The position numbers were made by a program, and so were the translations under genes. A stretch of DNA of 12,797 nucleotides, from positions 1 to 12,797 of the forward strand of contig JASJFT010000450.1 of NCBI GenBank assembly GCA_030770425.1, in the 5' to 3' direction. The notes below the pieces were generated by a model. That model worked only from the letters and a program-made list of their open reading frames with translations, made no database searches and was not told the DNA's origin. Origin of the DNA: Darksidea phi (Eukaryota; Ascomycota; Dothideomycetes; Pleosporales; Lentitheciaceae). The stretch's first letter is position 1. Each line of letters starts with the position of its first letter. Of this stretch, positions 6,356 through 12,797 are shown one piece after another.

Positions 6356-7858
6356 TTCATCTCCAGGGGTCGCAGCACTGCATTATCCGTTTCCCAATGC
6401 TCCCCACCAGCCAGCCTCTTGAGCACTGGTCCCAAGAAGCCACCCCAGTATCCAACCCCCGCTTCCGGACCCCCTTCGAAACCCTCCAGCCCATACTCGA
6501 CCACATTCCTCAATACCCTAAGGATCTTGAACACCCCTGACACGCTGCTGGTTGAGCAGGAGCCATGTTCAAGCACATGAACCGCGCCAGTGGGTTGCAG
6601 GTACACGAGGTAGAAGTACCACTCATGGCCTACCACCACGAAGGCAGGCTCGATGAGTGCCGACGTGATGTCCGACAGGCCAACCATCCGAGCAAGCTCT
6701 GCCTTCTTCCGCAGGCTTGCGCCCATCCATATGCTGATCTGGTATTCGGCCTCACTTTTGGCGCCATCCGGCGGCTTTACCTCAATGCCGCTGAAGAGGG
6801 CAGTCGTCGTGGTAAAAGCGTCCGTTACATGACTGACGTCGGAGTTCAGAGGCGATAAGCGGGCGTAGAGAGCAGCAAGGTCAGACGCTTCGTGCGAATA
6901 CGAGAGGGTGAAGTCAGCCTTTCGGTCAAGGAGCCGTCCAGTTTTGGAGTCGGTAGAGAGGTAGTCGGGGTTAATGGCCTGGGTTTGTCTGAACATGTTA
7001 GTCACGAGTTAGCCTGAGAGTAGAGAGGGGTCATACACGCTTTCTAATAATAACTTGCCGTTACCGGAGAGCTTTAGTGCCAGCTTCACCAGCGGCTGGA
7101 TCACGTCCAGACACCAGGCATTCTCATCGCGCCCCCTCGTGCTGCACGTCCTCGCGCGCTGGTATATCCGCTTGACCTTTTCTAGTGTGTATTGTAGCTC
7201 CTTGCGGAGAGGGGGGTCGCAGTCGGAGAGGTTGCGAGGGGAGTCGTCCAAGGCATGTCGATCGAAGATGTGAACGCCGAGTTCGTCGTCGGAATTGATC
7301 GCTTCCTGTGGACTGGTGTCAGTTTTGTTGTTAGACAGGTTAGCACATGTGTGCACGCACCTGGAGGCATCGCGGCACCCAACCATCGACCTGTCCCGGC
7401 TCGAGCCGCACCATGGCGGCGACCACCTTGTCCCTGATAGCCCTATTAGAAGGGAGCTGCGCACCATCGAATGGCTCTGTCTGTATGGGAGGCAATGCGT
7501 CCTTCAGCGTCGCAATCGTCTCGCGCAACGGGCTGATGCCGCGTCGAGACGATGACGCGCCCGTACTAGCCCGGCTGCCCCAGCGACCGCCGACGTGACG
7601 ACCTGGCGGGCTGAAGGTGATGGATGCGCTATCCTCAGGCATAACGTCCTCCTCGACTCGCCGGCGCTTCTCAGGGCTGGGTTGGCGGCGTCCGGCCATG
7701 GGTGCGGAGCTGGCGCGCTTGCGCTTCGGCGGCCGGACGTGTTCGAGATGGGCGTCGGCGGGAGGTGATGGAGGACACTGCGCAATCGCAATCCAGGAGG
7801 CGGTGCGCGACGTCTTCGCGGCGAGGAGAGATGGGGAAAGAGGCGGCGACGTAGCCAT
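6340..7858 (-). CDS. Fungal PD-(D/E)XK nuclease-like protein, three exons
   Basis: The spliced model is exon 1 7858-7361, exon 2 7305-7037 and exon 3 6988-6340, giving 1416 nt and 471 residues. Intron 1 (7360-7306, 55 bp) has GTGCGT, GCTAACC and CACAG. Intron 2 (7036-6989, 48 bp) has GTATGA, ACTAACA and TTCAG. Both joins keep the frame. Residues 1-166 are a Pro/Ser/Arg-rich, probably disordered region with KRKR and EKRRR, possible nuclear signals. The PD-(D/E)XK-like core lies in exon 3: KADFTL (Asp281), SGIEVKPP (Glu325, Lys327) and EYQISIW (Gln339). It is followed by GSCSTSSVSGVFKILR, which is typical of the fungal family I know as PDDEXK_12. DNA cleavage is inferred from the fold only; the biological role is unknown. 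The last residues (EMKFHGY) come from a flanking repeat and differ from the ending of the broken copy. ATG choice follows the start shared with that copy; an upstream in-frame ATG at 7948 is possible but would extend over the 18-bp terminal repeat. Confidence 0.85.
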
Positions 7859-7916
7859 GGTGGGGTGTGTCGTCGCGTGGTGTTGTTGTCGGGTGTGCCA
7901 CAGTTCTCTGTGGTAC

Positions 7917-8249
7917 CATGAACGGGCGAGCCCGCTGTTCTGTGGCAAAAGGCCGGTGCATGGAAGCCGCGAGAATCAAATACCTTAATAAGTAGATAGA
8001 AGAGCGCTTGGAATAGGCCCTGAAGTACTACTAGGAGACTAATAAGTAGATGGAAGAGCGCTTGGAATAGGCCCTGAAGTACTACAAGGGGACTAATGAG
8101 CAGATGGAAGAGCGCTTGAAATAGGCCCTGAAGTACTACAAGGGGACTAATAAGTAGATGAATGTTATTTGTATGTAATATACACAGAAAACGGCATAGC
8201 GTGACGACTCGATGGCGCTCGGGCAAACCCTCGGGCTCGCCCGTTCATG
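7917..8249. mobile_element. Small element with 18-bp terminal inverted repeats (possible MITE)
   Basis: CATGAACGGGCGAGCCCG at 7917-7934 is the exact reverse complement of 8232-8249. The 333 bp between the outer ends hold three units of the 54-bp repeat and no transposase. Each terminus contains its own short hairpin (CGGGC-GA-GCCCG), and a further CTCGGGC copy lies next to the right end. I see no clear target-site duplication. A non-autonomous element is the most likely reading. The left end lies 59 bp upstream of the PD-(D/E)XK start codon, so it may sit in that promoter. Confidence 0.65.
7987..8160. repeat. Inverted 54-bp array, three units and a partial one
   Basis: Units begin at 7987, 8041 and 8095 with AATAAGTAGATRGAAGAGCG (AATGAG in the third), plus a 12-base partial at 8149. 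They are reverse complements of the units at 6111-6324. Read on the + strand they give MEERL(K/E), a stop, then ALKYYKGTNK, with only TAG stops; one unit still has GAGCAG where the others have AAGTAG. Confidence 0.92.
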
Positions 8250-8410
8250 ATTCCCCCTTGTACCTTGATGCCGCGGACCAAATCATTTTGTGGGAAACGT
8301 GAATCTAAGAGCCTCACACTCTACCTGGAAGAGGTTAGTACATTTCAAGATCGAATTTATTGTAACAATACTAACTAATTAACCTAACTAGGTATTTACT
8401 TTAATAATAG
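8250..8410 (+). other. AT-rich leader with an intron-like segment
   Basis: GTTAGT at 8335, TACTAAC at 8369-8375 and CTAG ending at 8391 fit a 57-bp fungal intron. AATAATAG ending at 8410 is an alternative acceptor placed directly before an ATG. Upstream exon sequence cannot be assigned to any protein, so this may be a leader intron of the decayed gene that follows. Confidence 0.4.
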
Positions 8411-8686
8411 ATGGTTTAGTATAAATATACTCACGAAGTGGTGTGCCCGGCAAGGATTCCAAAAGCAAAACCGCTCGCTCAATGCGCCCAGTGCAAAGCT
8501 TGGATCGTGGATAAGGAAGGTCCAAAGAACAAGCATATCAACAGCTGTACTGGCCTTATGGAAGGTGTCCAATGTTTGGACCGGCAATCTTGGAGAGTCC
8601 GCAACGCGTTCGTGGGTCCGTGCAGCAGGCGCTCACCAGACACAACATGCCAACGTCGGTTCACTCCGCACATCCTGACCCCCTAG
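8411..8686 (+). pseudogene. Decayed gene, C2HC zinc-binding motif part
   Basis: From the ATG at 8411 the third codon is TAG (8417). The frame then continues YKYTHEVVCPARIPKAKPLA and CAQCKAWIVDKEGPKNKHINSC. The Cys-x2-Cys-x13-His-x3-Cys spacing fits a small zinc-binding knuckle. After CTGLMEG the frame becomes unlike a protein. The other + frame from about 8578 (LESPQRVRGSVQQALTRHNM) looks more natural, so a frameshift near 8560-8580 is likely. The intact ancestor probably was a zinc-finger protein; I cannot name the family. Read alone from the first valine, the segment is 82 residues. Confidence 0.4.
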
Positions 8687-9117
8687 CCGACACTTGAACA
8701 GGCACCAGAAAAGTGTCCAGAACCTAGCAGGAATCAAGAAACGGGGACGGCAATTGGACACCAGCTGGGGCATAAAACGGGAAATAGAAACGTGCTGACA
8801 AGTAGGAACTCGCCGTTGTGCTCGAAGGCCTGGAATCGGGTACCTCGACCGGAAACGCAGACTTCGGTCACCCGCACCTCCTCAAGTCCCTCGAGAAGAG
8901 CCCTCAAAATCGCCAAACCGTGCTGCAGCCCGCCGACGTCACCGATGTCGCCCATAGTCCCACGCCCAACATCGATGTACCCACCCGCGGTCTACGCGAC
9001 ATTCTCGATCCTCCTCCTGTTCCTCCTATCGCCCACATGCACGCCGAATTTGATACCACAAGGGTGAGGAGAGTAACGCCAGGGCAAGGGCACTGGCGGA
9101 CAAGGTCAGCCAGCTGA
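8578..9117 (+). pseudogene. Decayed gene, downstream part in a second frame
   Basis: The frame shifted from the zinc-motif part runs LESPQRVRGSVQQALTRHNM to PDPLADT. It then meets TGA 8695, TAG 8725, TAA 8773, TAG 8785 and TAG 8803. After that it stays open from 8806 to 9114: ELAVVLEGLESGTSTGNADF, HPHLLKSLEKSPQNRQTVLQ, NIDVPTRGLRDILDPPP, AEFDTTR. Each stop could come from a CAG, CAA or CGA codon by C-to-T change. Unlike 5157-5523, CpA is common here, so strong RIP is not indicated. A further shift near 9065 would add a coiled-coil-like tail (ESNARARALADKVSQLMAYR) to about 9170. That these pieces form one former gene is inference. Confidence 0.35.
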
Positions 9118-9170
9118 TGGCTTATCGGGTAGGCAGGGGGTTCCCGGCTCTTGACCCATGCTACTGAAGT

Positions 9171-9583
9171 AGTTTACATAAACGCTGGCACACTACGATC
9201 TAAATGTTGAGTGAGATGCGCCGCATACCCAGGCAGAAGGATGTCCGAGCGCTGATCCAGTCCTGGTGCCCATTCGCTGGTTCCCATTTCCGGACTCTGG
9301 ACGGGTGTCTGAATATGGTACCTTCGATGTCATTCTAGCGACTGCAACGGGGCTCACCGTTTGGCGTCCGTGCAACCCGATATCTTCACGTAGTATCAGC
9401 GAACCTGTTTAGTTTTTCCAAGCGATAGTGACACCGTACGATTCCTCAAGGCGGGCAAGCCTACGAAGAGAAAGTGGAAATAGCAGTTTCACTCGTCCGC
9501 GAAGCTCTTCGATTATATCCACCTACTCGTCACATTCACCGTCATTACAGATTCGTCGGCGGTTCTTCAATACAGTAGGGCAT
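9171..9583. other. No gene recognised
   Basis: Short open frames occur on both strands: 60 codons on the minus strand at 9375-9193, and Ser/Arg-rich frames on the + strand at 9415-9600. None resembles a family I know. One + frame, SDSDTVRFLKAGKPTKRKWK, looks protein-like before a TAG and could be a gene scrap. This stretch also holds the 3' end region of the DUF3176 gene. Confidence 0.4.
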
Positions 9584-11563
9584 TCATATGCTCGTATGTG
9601 ACTTGGCGGACGTGCCTTGAACCAGCAGCCAGCCCTCGCCGTCACGCACAAGACGCACACTCTGCTTGTCAGCGGCGCCACTCAGGGCCATCCGACCAGG
9701 CGGGCCGCCTAGCTCGCGGTGCAGACACGGGTCGAGGCAGCGCAGGGTAGTGACGGCGCTGGACTTCCACAAGGGCGGCTTGACAGTGCCGCGGACGCTG
9801 CAAAGTGCGACAACTGTAACGAAAAAGAGCAGACTGGCGGCGGAGAAGACAATGGGCGCGGCGATCCACGACCAGCTAACGTGCACTATGTTCTGCTGGA
9901 CAAAGGCGGTGCCGTTAACGTAGTCTACTTTTGGCACTGAGCGTATGTAGTTGGTCATGCTGGTGGCCGTGTTCGCCAGCATGGCGTCCAGGGCAGCTAG
10001 GCCGTCCGCGCGCGTCGTCGAGAAATCCGTTCCTTGGCCACCGATGCCGAAAAAAGTGACGAGCTTCTGCACCTGATCAGAGTCGGCGTGACTGTCGACT
10101 CCGGTCTGATAGGCGAGGCCGGACAGCGAGAGGTTCAGGTAGCGCTGCAGCGTGTAGTGCGAGGACTCGTCTACAGTGATCTCCTCGCCGCCTATATGTC
10201 CCGTGATTATATAACCAGGCTCGGCGTAAAAGCCCATGAAGGGATCCGGCCCACGTGAGGTAATGGCTGTGCCGTTAGTGACCTGTGTGGAGAAAGTGGG
10301 CACGCACCAGTCGAGAACGAACTCCACTGCCGCCCAGGCGGTCTCCCTGGAGGGGCCGGACTTGGTCCAGTTTTTGTATATGATGTAGAAGTCGCCCACA
10401 GGAGTGACATGATCGGCGAAAGCGAGCGATGTGTAGTTAAGTGGCGACACAAATTCTGCGTCGGCGGCGGCGTCCTTGTTAGCCTGGGTCACGGCTGAAG
10501 TGATATTGGCCATGACATAGTTCACGGCTGAGGTGCTATTGGCCATGATCACGGCGCTCGTGGAGGCACAAAATCCGCCAGGGAGACACCATCTAATCTC
10601 CTCTTCTGTTGTTAAGTTTTGAAGATGGGGAGTCACGTCGGCGCTCGATGCGCAGAGGGCCAAGGACTGGTAGTCGGGAAAGGTGCAATTGCTAGTTGTG
10701 CAAGTCGGCAGAGTGTCGTTGATTGTGACGTTAGGGCTTGCAAAGAAGCCGTTGAATATAGCACCTTTCATTCCTTGAGAAATCGAAGCGTAGTTAACAG
10801 GCATTTTCAAGGTCTGGGTCTGCTGTCGGGCCTCTGTCCAATCCTTGGTGGTAGGAATGGTGGCCTTTCCGTCGAGTGCGACGACGGGCACCGACAGGGA
10901 GAGCAGCGACTGTTGCGCAAGTGGTGCGATCGCCAGATGGGCGACGGTGAGCAGCGCACCGAAGGAGGCGGTGGGCGTAAAACGGAGCTTCCACAGCAGC
11001 TGCACGCTGCCCATGAGCCCACGACTGGCGCGGTCGTACGCCTCAACATCACCCAGCGGCCGGCTCGCGCCCGAATACCAGAGCCATTTGAGCTGGCTGA
11101 GGCACGCTTGCACCGTTGACAGCGCCATGGCGACGGCCAGGGTGGTAAGCAGCGACACCAGCGTGCCCAGCGTAATGCCCGAGTTGAACCAGGTTCCGAA
11201 CGACGGCACCCGCTGTCCATCGTACTGGTTGAGAATGGTGTAAAGGGCGACAACAAGGGCGCAGCTAGAGAGCACGGCAACGAGCTCGCCGAGCCACCAG
11301 TTTTCGAACCATCGCGCGTACAAGGTCGGCCGTTGCCGATGATGAGGATTGTGATGAAGCTTTTCTGGGCCGTTTGGAGATATTCTGTCGTGGTCGGGGT
11401 GTTGCCGGAGCGGCTCATCGTTGAGCAACAGCGAGTCTGCCATGCCTGCATCCGCTTCGAGTCGGGCAGCAACGCACACAGCGGCGGAAGATGATGCGAA
11501 ATTTAAATTCTTCTTAAGACAACCAGGCTGGTGCGGCGAGGCGCGACTAATGGCCGCCCCCAC
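9584..11563 (-). CDS. DUF3176 family fungal membrane protein
   Basis: The open frame has 659 residues and ends in TGA. The conserved N-terminal block of the DUF3176 family is clear: WWLGELVAVLSSCALVVALY (89-108), then SFGTWFNSGITLGTLVSLLT (111-130), LSQLKWLWY (155-163) and YDRASRGLMGSVQLL (176-190). Hydrophobic segments at about 90-108, 125-145, 195-215 and 560-582 predict four membrane spans. The ~340-residue region between the last two carries many N-glycosylation sequons (NVT, NDT, NCT, NLT, NST, NIT, NYT, NWT, NGT, NLS) and paired cysteines, so it is probably extracellular or lumenal. The short C-terminal tail follows the last span. Function is unknown for the family. The true start may be Met41 (11443-11441, MADSLLLNDE), because residues 1-40 look like leader sequence. 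No lesion is visible. A piece similar to its 3' end lies inverted at 11770-11846. Confidence 0.88.
   Translation of the reverse strand: MGAAISRASPHQPGCLKKNLNFASSSAAVCVAARLEADAGMADSLLLNDEPLRQHPDHDRISPNGPEKLHHNPHHRQRPTLYARWFENWWLGELVAVLSSCALVVALYTILNQYDGQRVPSFGTWFNSGITLGTLVSLLTTLAVAMALSTVQACLSQLKWLWYSGASRPLGDVEAYDRASRGLMGSVQLLWKLRFTPTASFGALLTVAHLAIAPLAQQSLLSLSVPVVALDGKATIPTTKDWTEARQQTQTLKMPVNYASISQGMKGAIFNGFFASPNVTINDTLPTCTTSNCTFPDYQSLALCASSADVTPHLQNLTTEEEIRWCLPGGFCASTSAVIMANSTSAVNYVMANITSAVTQANKDAAADAEFVSPLNYTSLAFADHVTPVGDFYIIYKNWTKSGPSRETAWAAVEFVLDWCVPTFSTQVTNGTAITSRGPDPFMGFYAEPGYIITGHIGGEEITVDESSHYTLQRYLNLSLSGLAYQTGVDSHADSDQVQKLVTFFGIGGQGTDFSTTRADGLAALDAMLANTATSMTNYIRSVPKVDYVNGTAFVQQNIVHVSWSWIAAPIVFSAASLLFFVTVVALCSVRGTVKPPLWKSSAVTTLRCLDPCLHRELGGPPGRMALSGAADKQSVRLVRDGEGWLLVQGTSAKSHTSI
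10489..10558 (-). repeat. 33-bp internal repeat in the DUF3176 gene
   Basis: TCACGGCTGARGTGMTATTG occurs at 10489 and 10522 (33-bp period), with a partial third copy at 10549 (TCACGGCGCT). In the protein it gives MANSTSAVNYV and MANITSAVTQA, each with an N-glycosylation sequon, near residues 330-351. It is an in-frame expansion of the probable external domain. Confidence 0.75.
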
Positions 11564-11769
11564 GGCTTTTCGGACTCCGATGGGTCTCGGTCGTCAAGCT
11601 TCCGCTGTCGTCGTGCCAGCCGTCCATCCATTCACTGTAAGTCTCGAGGCAACATCGCTTCCACATCAGCGTCTTCGCTAGTGTCTCGTCTTCGCCATCT
11701 TCTGCCTCGTCCTCACGTGCAACGCGGGATTCCTGTGCTGGGCACACCTCTTTTCCCACGTCGATGTAA
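11564..11769. other. Upstream region of the DUF3176 gene, no gene seen
   Basis: This is the likely promoter and leader of the minus-strand DUF3176 gene. I see no TATA box on the minus strand. Open frames here (for example 11876-11547 minus) cross the junctions of the rearranged fragments to the right and are not credible genes. Confidence 0.4.
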
Positions 11770-11846
11770 GCGTGACGGCGAGGGCTGGCTGCCGGTTCAA
11801 GGCGCGTCCGCCAAGTCAAATACGAGCACATAAATGCCCTACAGTA
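11770..11846 (+). pseudogene. Scrap of a DUF3176 gene 3' end, inverted
   Basis: On the + strand the sequence encodes RDGEGWLPVQGASAKSNTST and a TAA stop, then AATGCCCTAC. The intact gene (minus) ends RDGEGWLLVQGTSAKSHTSI with TGA, then AATGCCCTAC. Similarity starts at GCGTGACGGCG (11770) and stops at about 11846. It is therefore the end of a second DUF3176 gene or an inverted duplicate, about 77 bp long. Confidence 0.85.
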
Positions 11847-12020
11847 CTTGCAATTGCTGATATCGAAGGTCTGCACCGGGATACGGAAGTGTGGGGGCCA
11901 GACGTCAAGGAGTTTGAGCCGGAGGATAAAACATTCTTAGTGAAAATCATGAAACTTGACCCGAGAGATCGACCAACAGCGAAGGAGCTTCTTGAAGATG
12001 CTTGGTTCTCGAGGCTATAG
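11841..12020 (+). pseudogene. C-terminal remnant of a protein kinase
   Basis: The frame from 11841 to the TAG at 12018 reads TVLAIADIEGLHRDTEVWGP, then VKEFEPEDKTFLVKIMKLDP, RDRPTAKELLEDAWFSRL. The sequence MKLDPRDRPTAKELLEDAWF is the end of a Ser/Thr kinase C-lobe (subdomain XI, conserved Arg in DRPT). All of the catalytic core is missing because the left side is joined directly to the DUF3176 scrap. The stop codon lies inside the first bases of block A2, so the original kinase gene was directly followed by that promoter. Confidence 0.82.
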
Positions 12021-12312
12021 AGCTGTACACAGTAATACCGACGAGGGGATGTTTCGACATTGAGGCGGTTGGGAGACCAACAGCGGTAGCGATGAGTTAG
12101 CACACCCACACTACCGCCCACAGTATAAAAATTGCCTGCGATGATACCAGCATCCTACTCACTACATCCATATCTTATCCTCGGCCAGCTTCCTCGCATC
12201 AACACCCACCAACCACATGTCTTCGCCAACGATCGTGCGCCTAGTCCTTCAGCAGAACTACAAACCAGAGCGCAACAGGCTATTCGAGTACGGCGCTCTA
12301 AACCTTTCGAAC
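12014..12312 (+). repeat. Block A2: second copy of promoter plus gene start
   Basis: This block matches 4624-4993, with about 14 bp, about 44 bp and part of the leader missing. Similarity ends around CTCTAAACCTTT, 93 bases after the ATG, where the sequence changes to CGAACAGCAG and the coiled-coil region follows. Confidence 0.88.
12124..12131 (+). promoter_or_regulatory. TATA box of block A2
   Basis: CAGTATAAAAATTGCC lies 93 bp before the ATG at 12217 and is identical to the motif in block A1. The surrounding leader (CACTACATCCAT, CACCAACCACATG) is also kept, which suggests a promoter that has been copied as a unit. Confidence 0.65.
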
Positions 12313-12797
12313 AGCAGCTAATCTATATCGAGCTGAGCAGCTGGCCTATACAGAGCTCAGTAGCTGGCTGATGCAGTGCTCGCTCAGTACAAGAAATTCG
12401 AGTAGGAATACCAGGGAAAGATTGCTCAGGAGGAGATCGCCCAGGAGAAGGAGATCGCTCAGGAGAGGGAGATCGCTTAGGAGAAGGAAACCCTGTCAAA
12501 ACACATTCAGAGGAGATTGAGACGCCGAGGAACATACTCAAGGCGGAGGCAGCGCTCGAGCAGAAGAAGGCTTGTAGGGAGAAGTTTTCCCACTCTCTCC
12601 CGCTTCTTGAGGGCCGCTGCTGCTCACCGCCAGCTCAGTAGCTGGCTGATACAGAGCTCTCCCAGTACAGGGAATTCGAGCAGGAATACCAGGGCAAGAT
12701 CGCTCAGGAGGAGATCGCTGAGGAGAAGGAGATCGCTCAGGAGAGGGAGATCGCTTAGGAGAAGGAAACCCTGTCAAAACACATTCAGAGGAGATTG
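12217..12797 (+). pseudogene. Second copy of the unrecognised gene start, then a coiled-coil region; runs off the window
   Basis: The protein starts MSSPTIVRLVLQQNYKPERN and LFEYGALNL, matching the gene at 4892. It then reaches TAA (12319 region) in that frame. Downstream another frame gives ADAVLAQYKKFE, a TAG, EYQGKIAQEEIAQEKEIAQE, REIA, a TAG and EKETLSKHIQRRL: a highly charged heptad-like coiled coil with TAG where neighbouring units have CAG. Frameshifts and stops make it a pseudogene in this window. No family is recognised. The right end is cut by the window edge. Confidence 0.6.
12354..12797 (+). repeat. 278-bp tandem duplication of the coiled-coil region
   Basis: AGCTCAGTAGCTGGCTGAT begins at 12354 and again at 12632, and AAGGAAACCCTGTCAAAACA keeps the same 278-bp spacing. 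The second copy is cut by the window end after 166 bp. The period is not a multiple of three, so reading frame is lost from one copy to the next. Each copy contains 18-bp units (GAGATCGCYCAGGAGARG), encoding EIAQEK/R. Confidence 0.9.

Noticed and set aside
6111..8160. CRISPR-like array
   Set aside because: The 54-bp units are directly adjacent, without unique spacers, and the setting is a fungal genome with introns.
7504..8226. 240-codon minus-strand open frame overlapping exon 1 and the 54-bp array
   Set aside because: It lies in a different frame from the conserved exon 1 (start MATSPPLSPS, shared with the second copy). It is open because the GC-rich exon and the 54-bp units have few stops in that frame.
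10619..11243. Several frames of 130-220 codons on both strands
   Set aside because: They are shadows of the DUF3176 gene; only its main frame has the family motifs and membrane segments.
11547..11876. 109-codon minus-strand frame
   Set aside because: It crosses the junction between the DUF3176 scrap and the kinase remnant, so it cannot be an ancestral gene, and it has no recognisable motif.
12323..12777. Minus-strand frames with SPSPERSPSP-type repeats resembling an SR protein
   Set aside because: They are the mirror of the EIAQEK coiled-coil repeats on the + strand, which continue from a promoter and start codon, and they change frame between the 278-bp copies.

Overview
The window looks like gene-poor, rearranged accessory DNA of a filamentous ascomycete (Pezizomycotina), probably subtelomeric or otherwise repeat-rich. 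Three things point there. First, the introns that can be placed are 48-55 bp, with GT..AG ends and CTAAC branch sites. Second, the recognisable proteins belong to families I know essentially from fungi: a FunK1-type protein kinase, a DUF3176 membrane protein and a fungal PD-(D/E)XK nuclease-like protein. Third, much of the rest is broken gene copies, duplicated promoters and tandem or inverted repeats. I cannot name the species. No telomere repeat array, rRNA, tRNA or CRISPR is visible. The 75-base C run at the left edge is probably an assembly or sequencing artefact.

Layout, left to right. 1-75: C homopolymer. 305-1024 (-): a broken copy of the PD-(D/E)XK gene with a 784-bp internal deletion. 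1025-1880: no firm gene, with a third small scrap of the same gene. 1927-3951 (-): an intact 674-residue FunK1-type kinase, followed by a short tandem duplication. 4293-4571 (+): a remnant of a second kinase-type gene. 4624-4993: block A1, a promoter plus start region that recurs as block A2 at 12014-12312. 4892-5536 (+): an unrecognised gene behind block A1, interrupted by seven TAG codons. 5157-5523: a stretch completely lacking CpA on the + strand. 5537-6070: AT-rich relic DNA. 6071-6355: a 54-bp tandem array flanked by 32-bp direct repeats. 6340-7858 (-): an intact three-exon PD-(D/E)XK gene (471 residues). 7917-8249: a small element with 18-bp terminal inverted repeats that carries the same 54-bp repeats in the opposite orientation. 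8411-9170 (+): a decayed gene with a C2HC zinc-binding motif. 9584-11563 (-): a DUF3176 membrane protein. 11770-11846 (+): an inverted scrap of the 3' end of a DUF3176 gene. 11841-12020 (+): the C-lobe end of a protein kinase. 12014-12797 (+): block A2 and a second copy of the unrecognised gene start, running into a coiled-coil repeat region with a 278-bp tandem duplication.

Only three genes look functional: the FunK1 kinase, the PD-(D/E)XK gene and the DUF3176 gene. They do not form an operon or an obvious pathway. Two themes recur. Kinase or kinase-like genes and PD-(D/E)XK-like motifs (GELK, IEVK, IEYK) appear together three times. A kinase remnant is also followed twice by the same promoter and the same unrecognised gene start. 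The TAG-only interruptions and the strand-biased loss of CpA suggest past repeat-induced point mutation (RIP) or a similar cytosine-deamination process. All family assignments were made by eye from translated motifs, without database searches.
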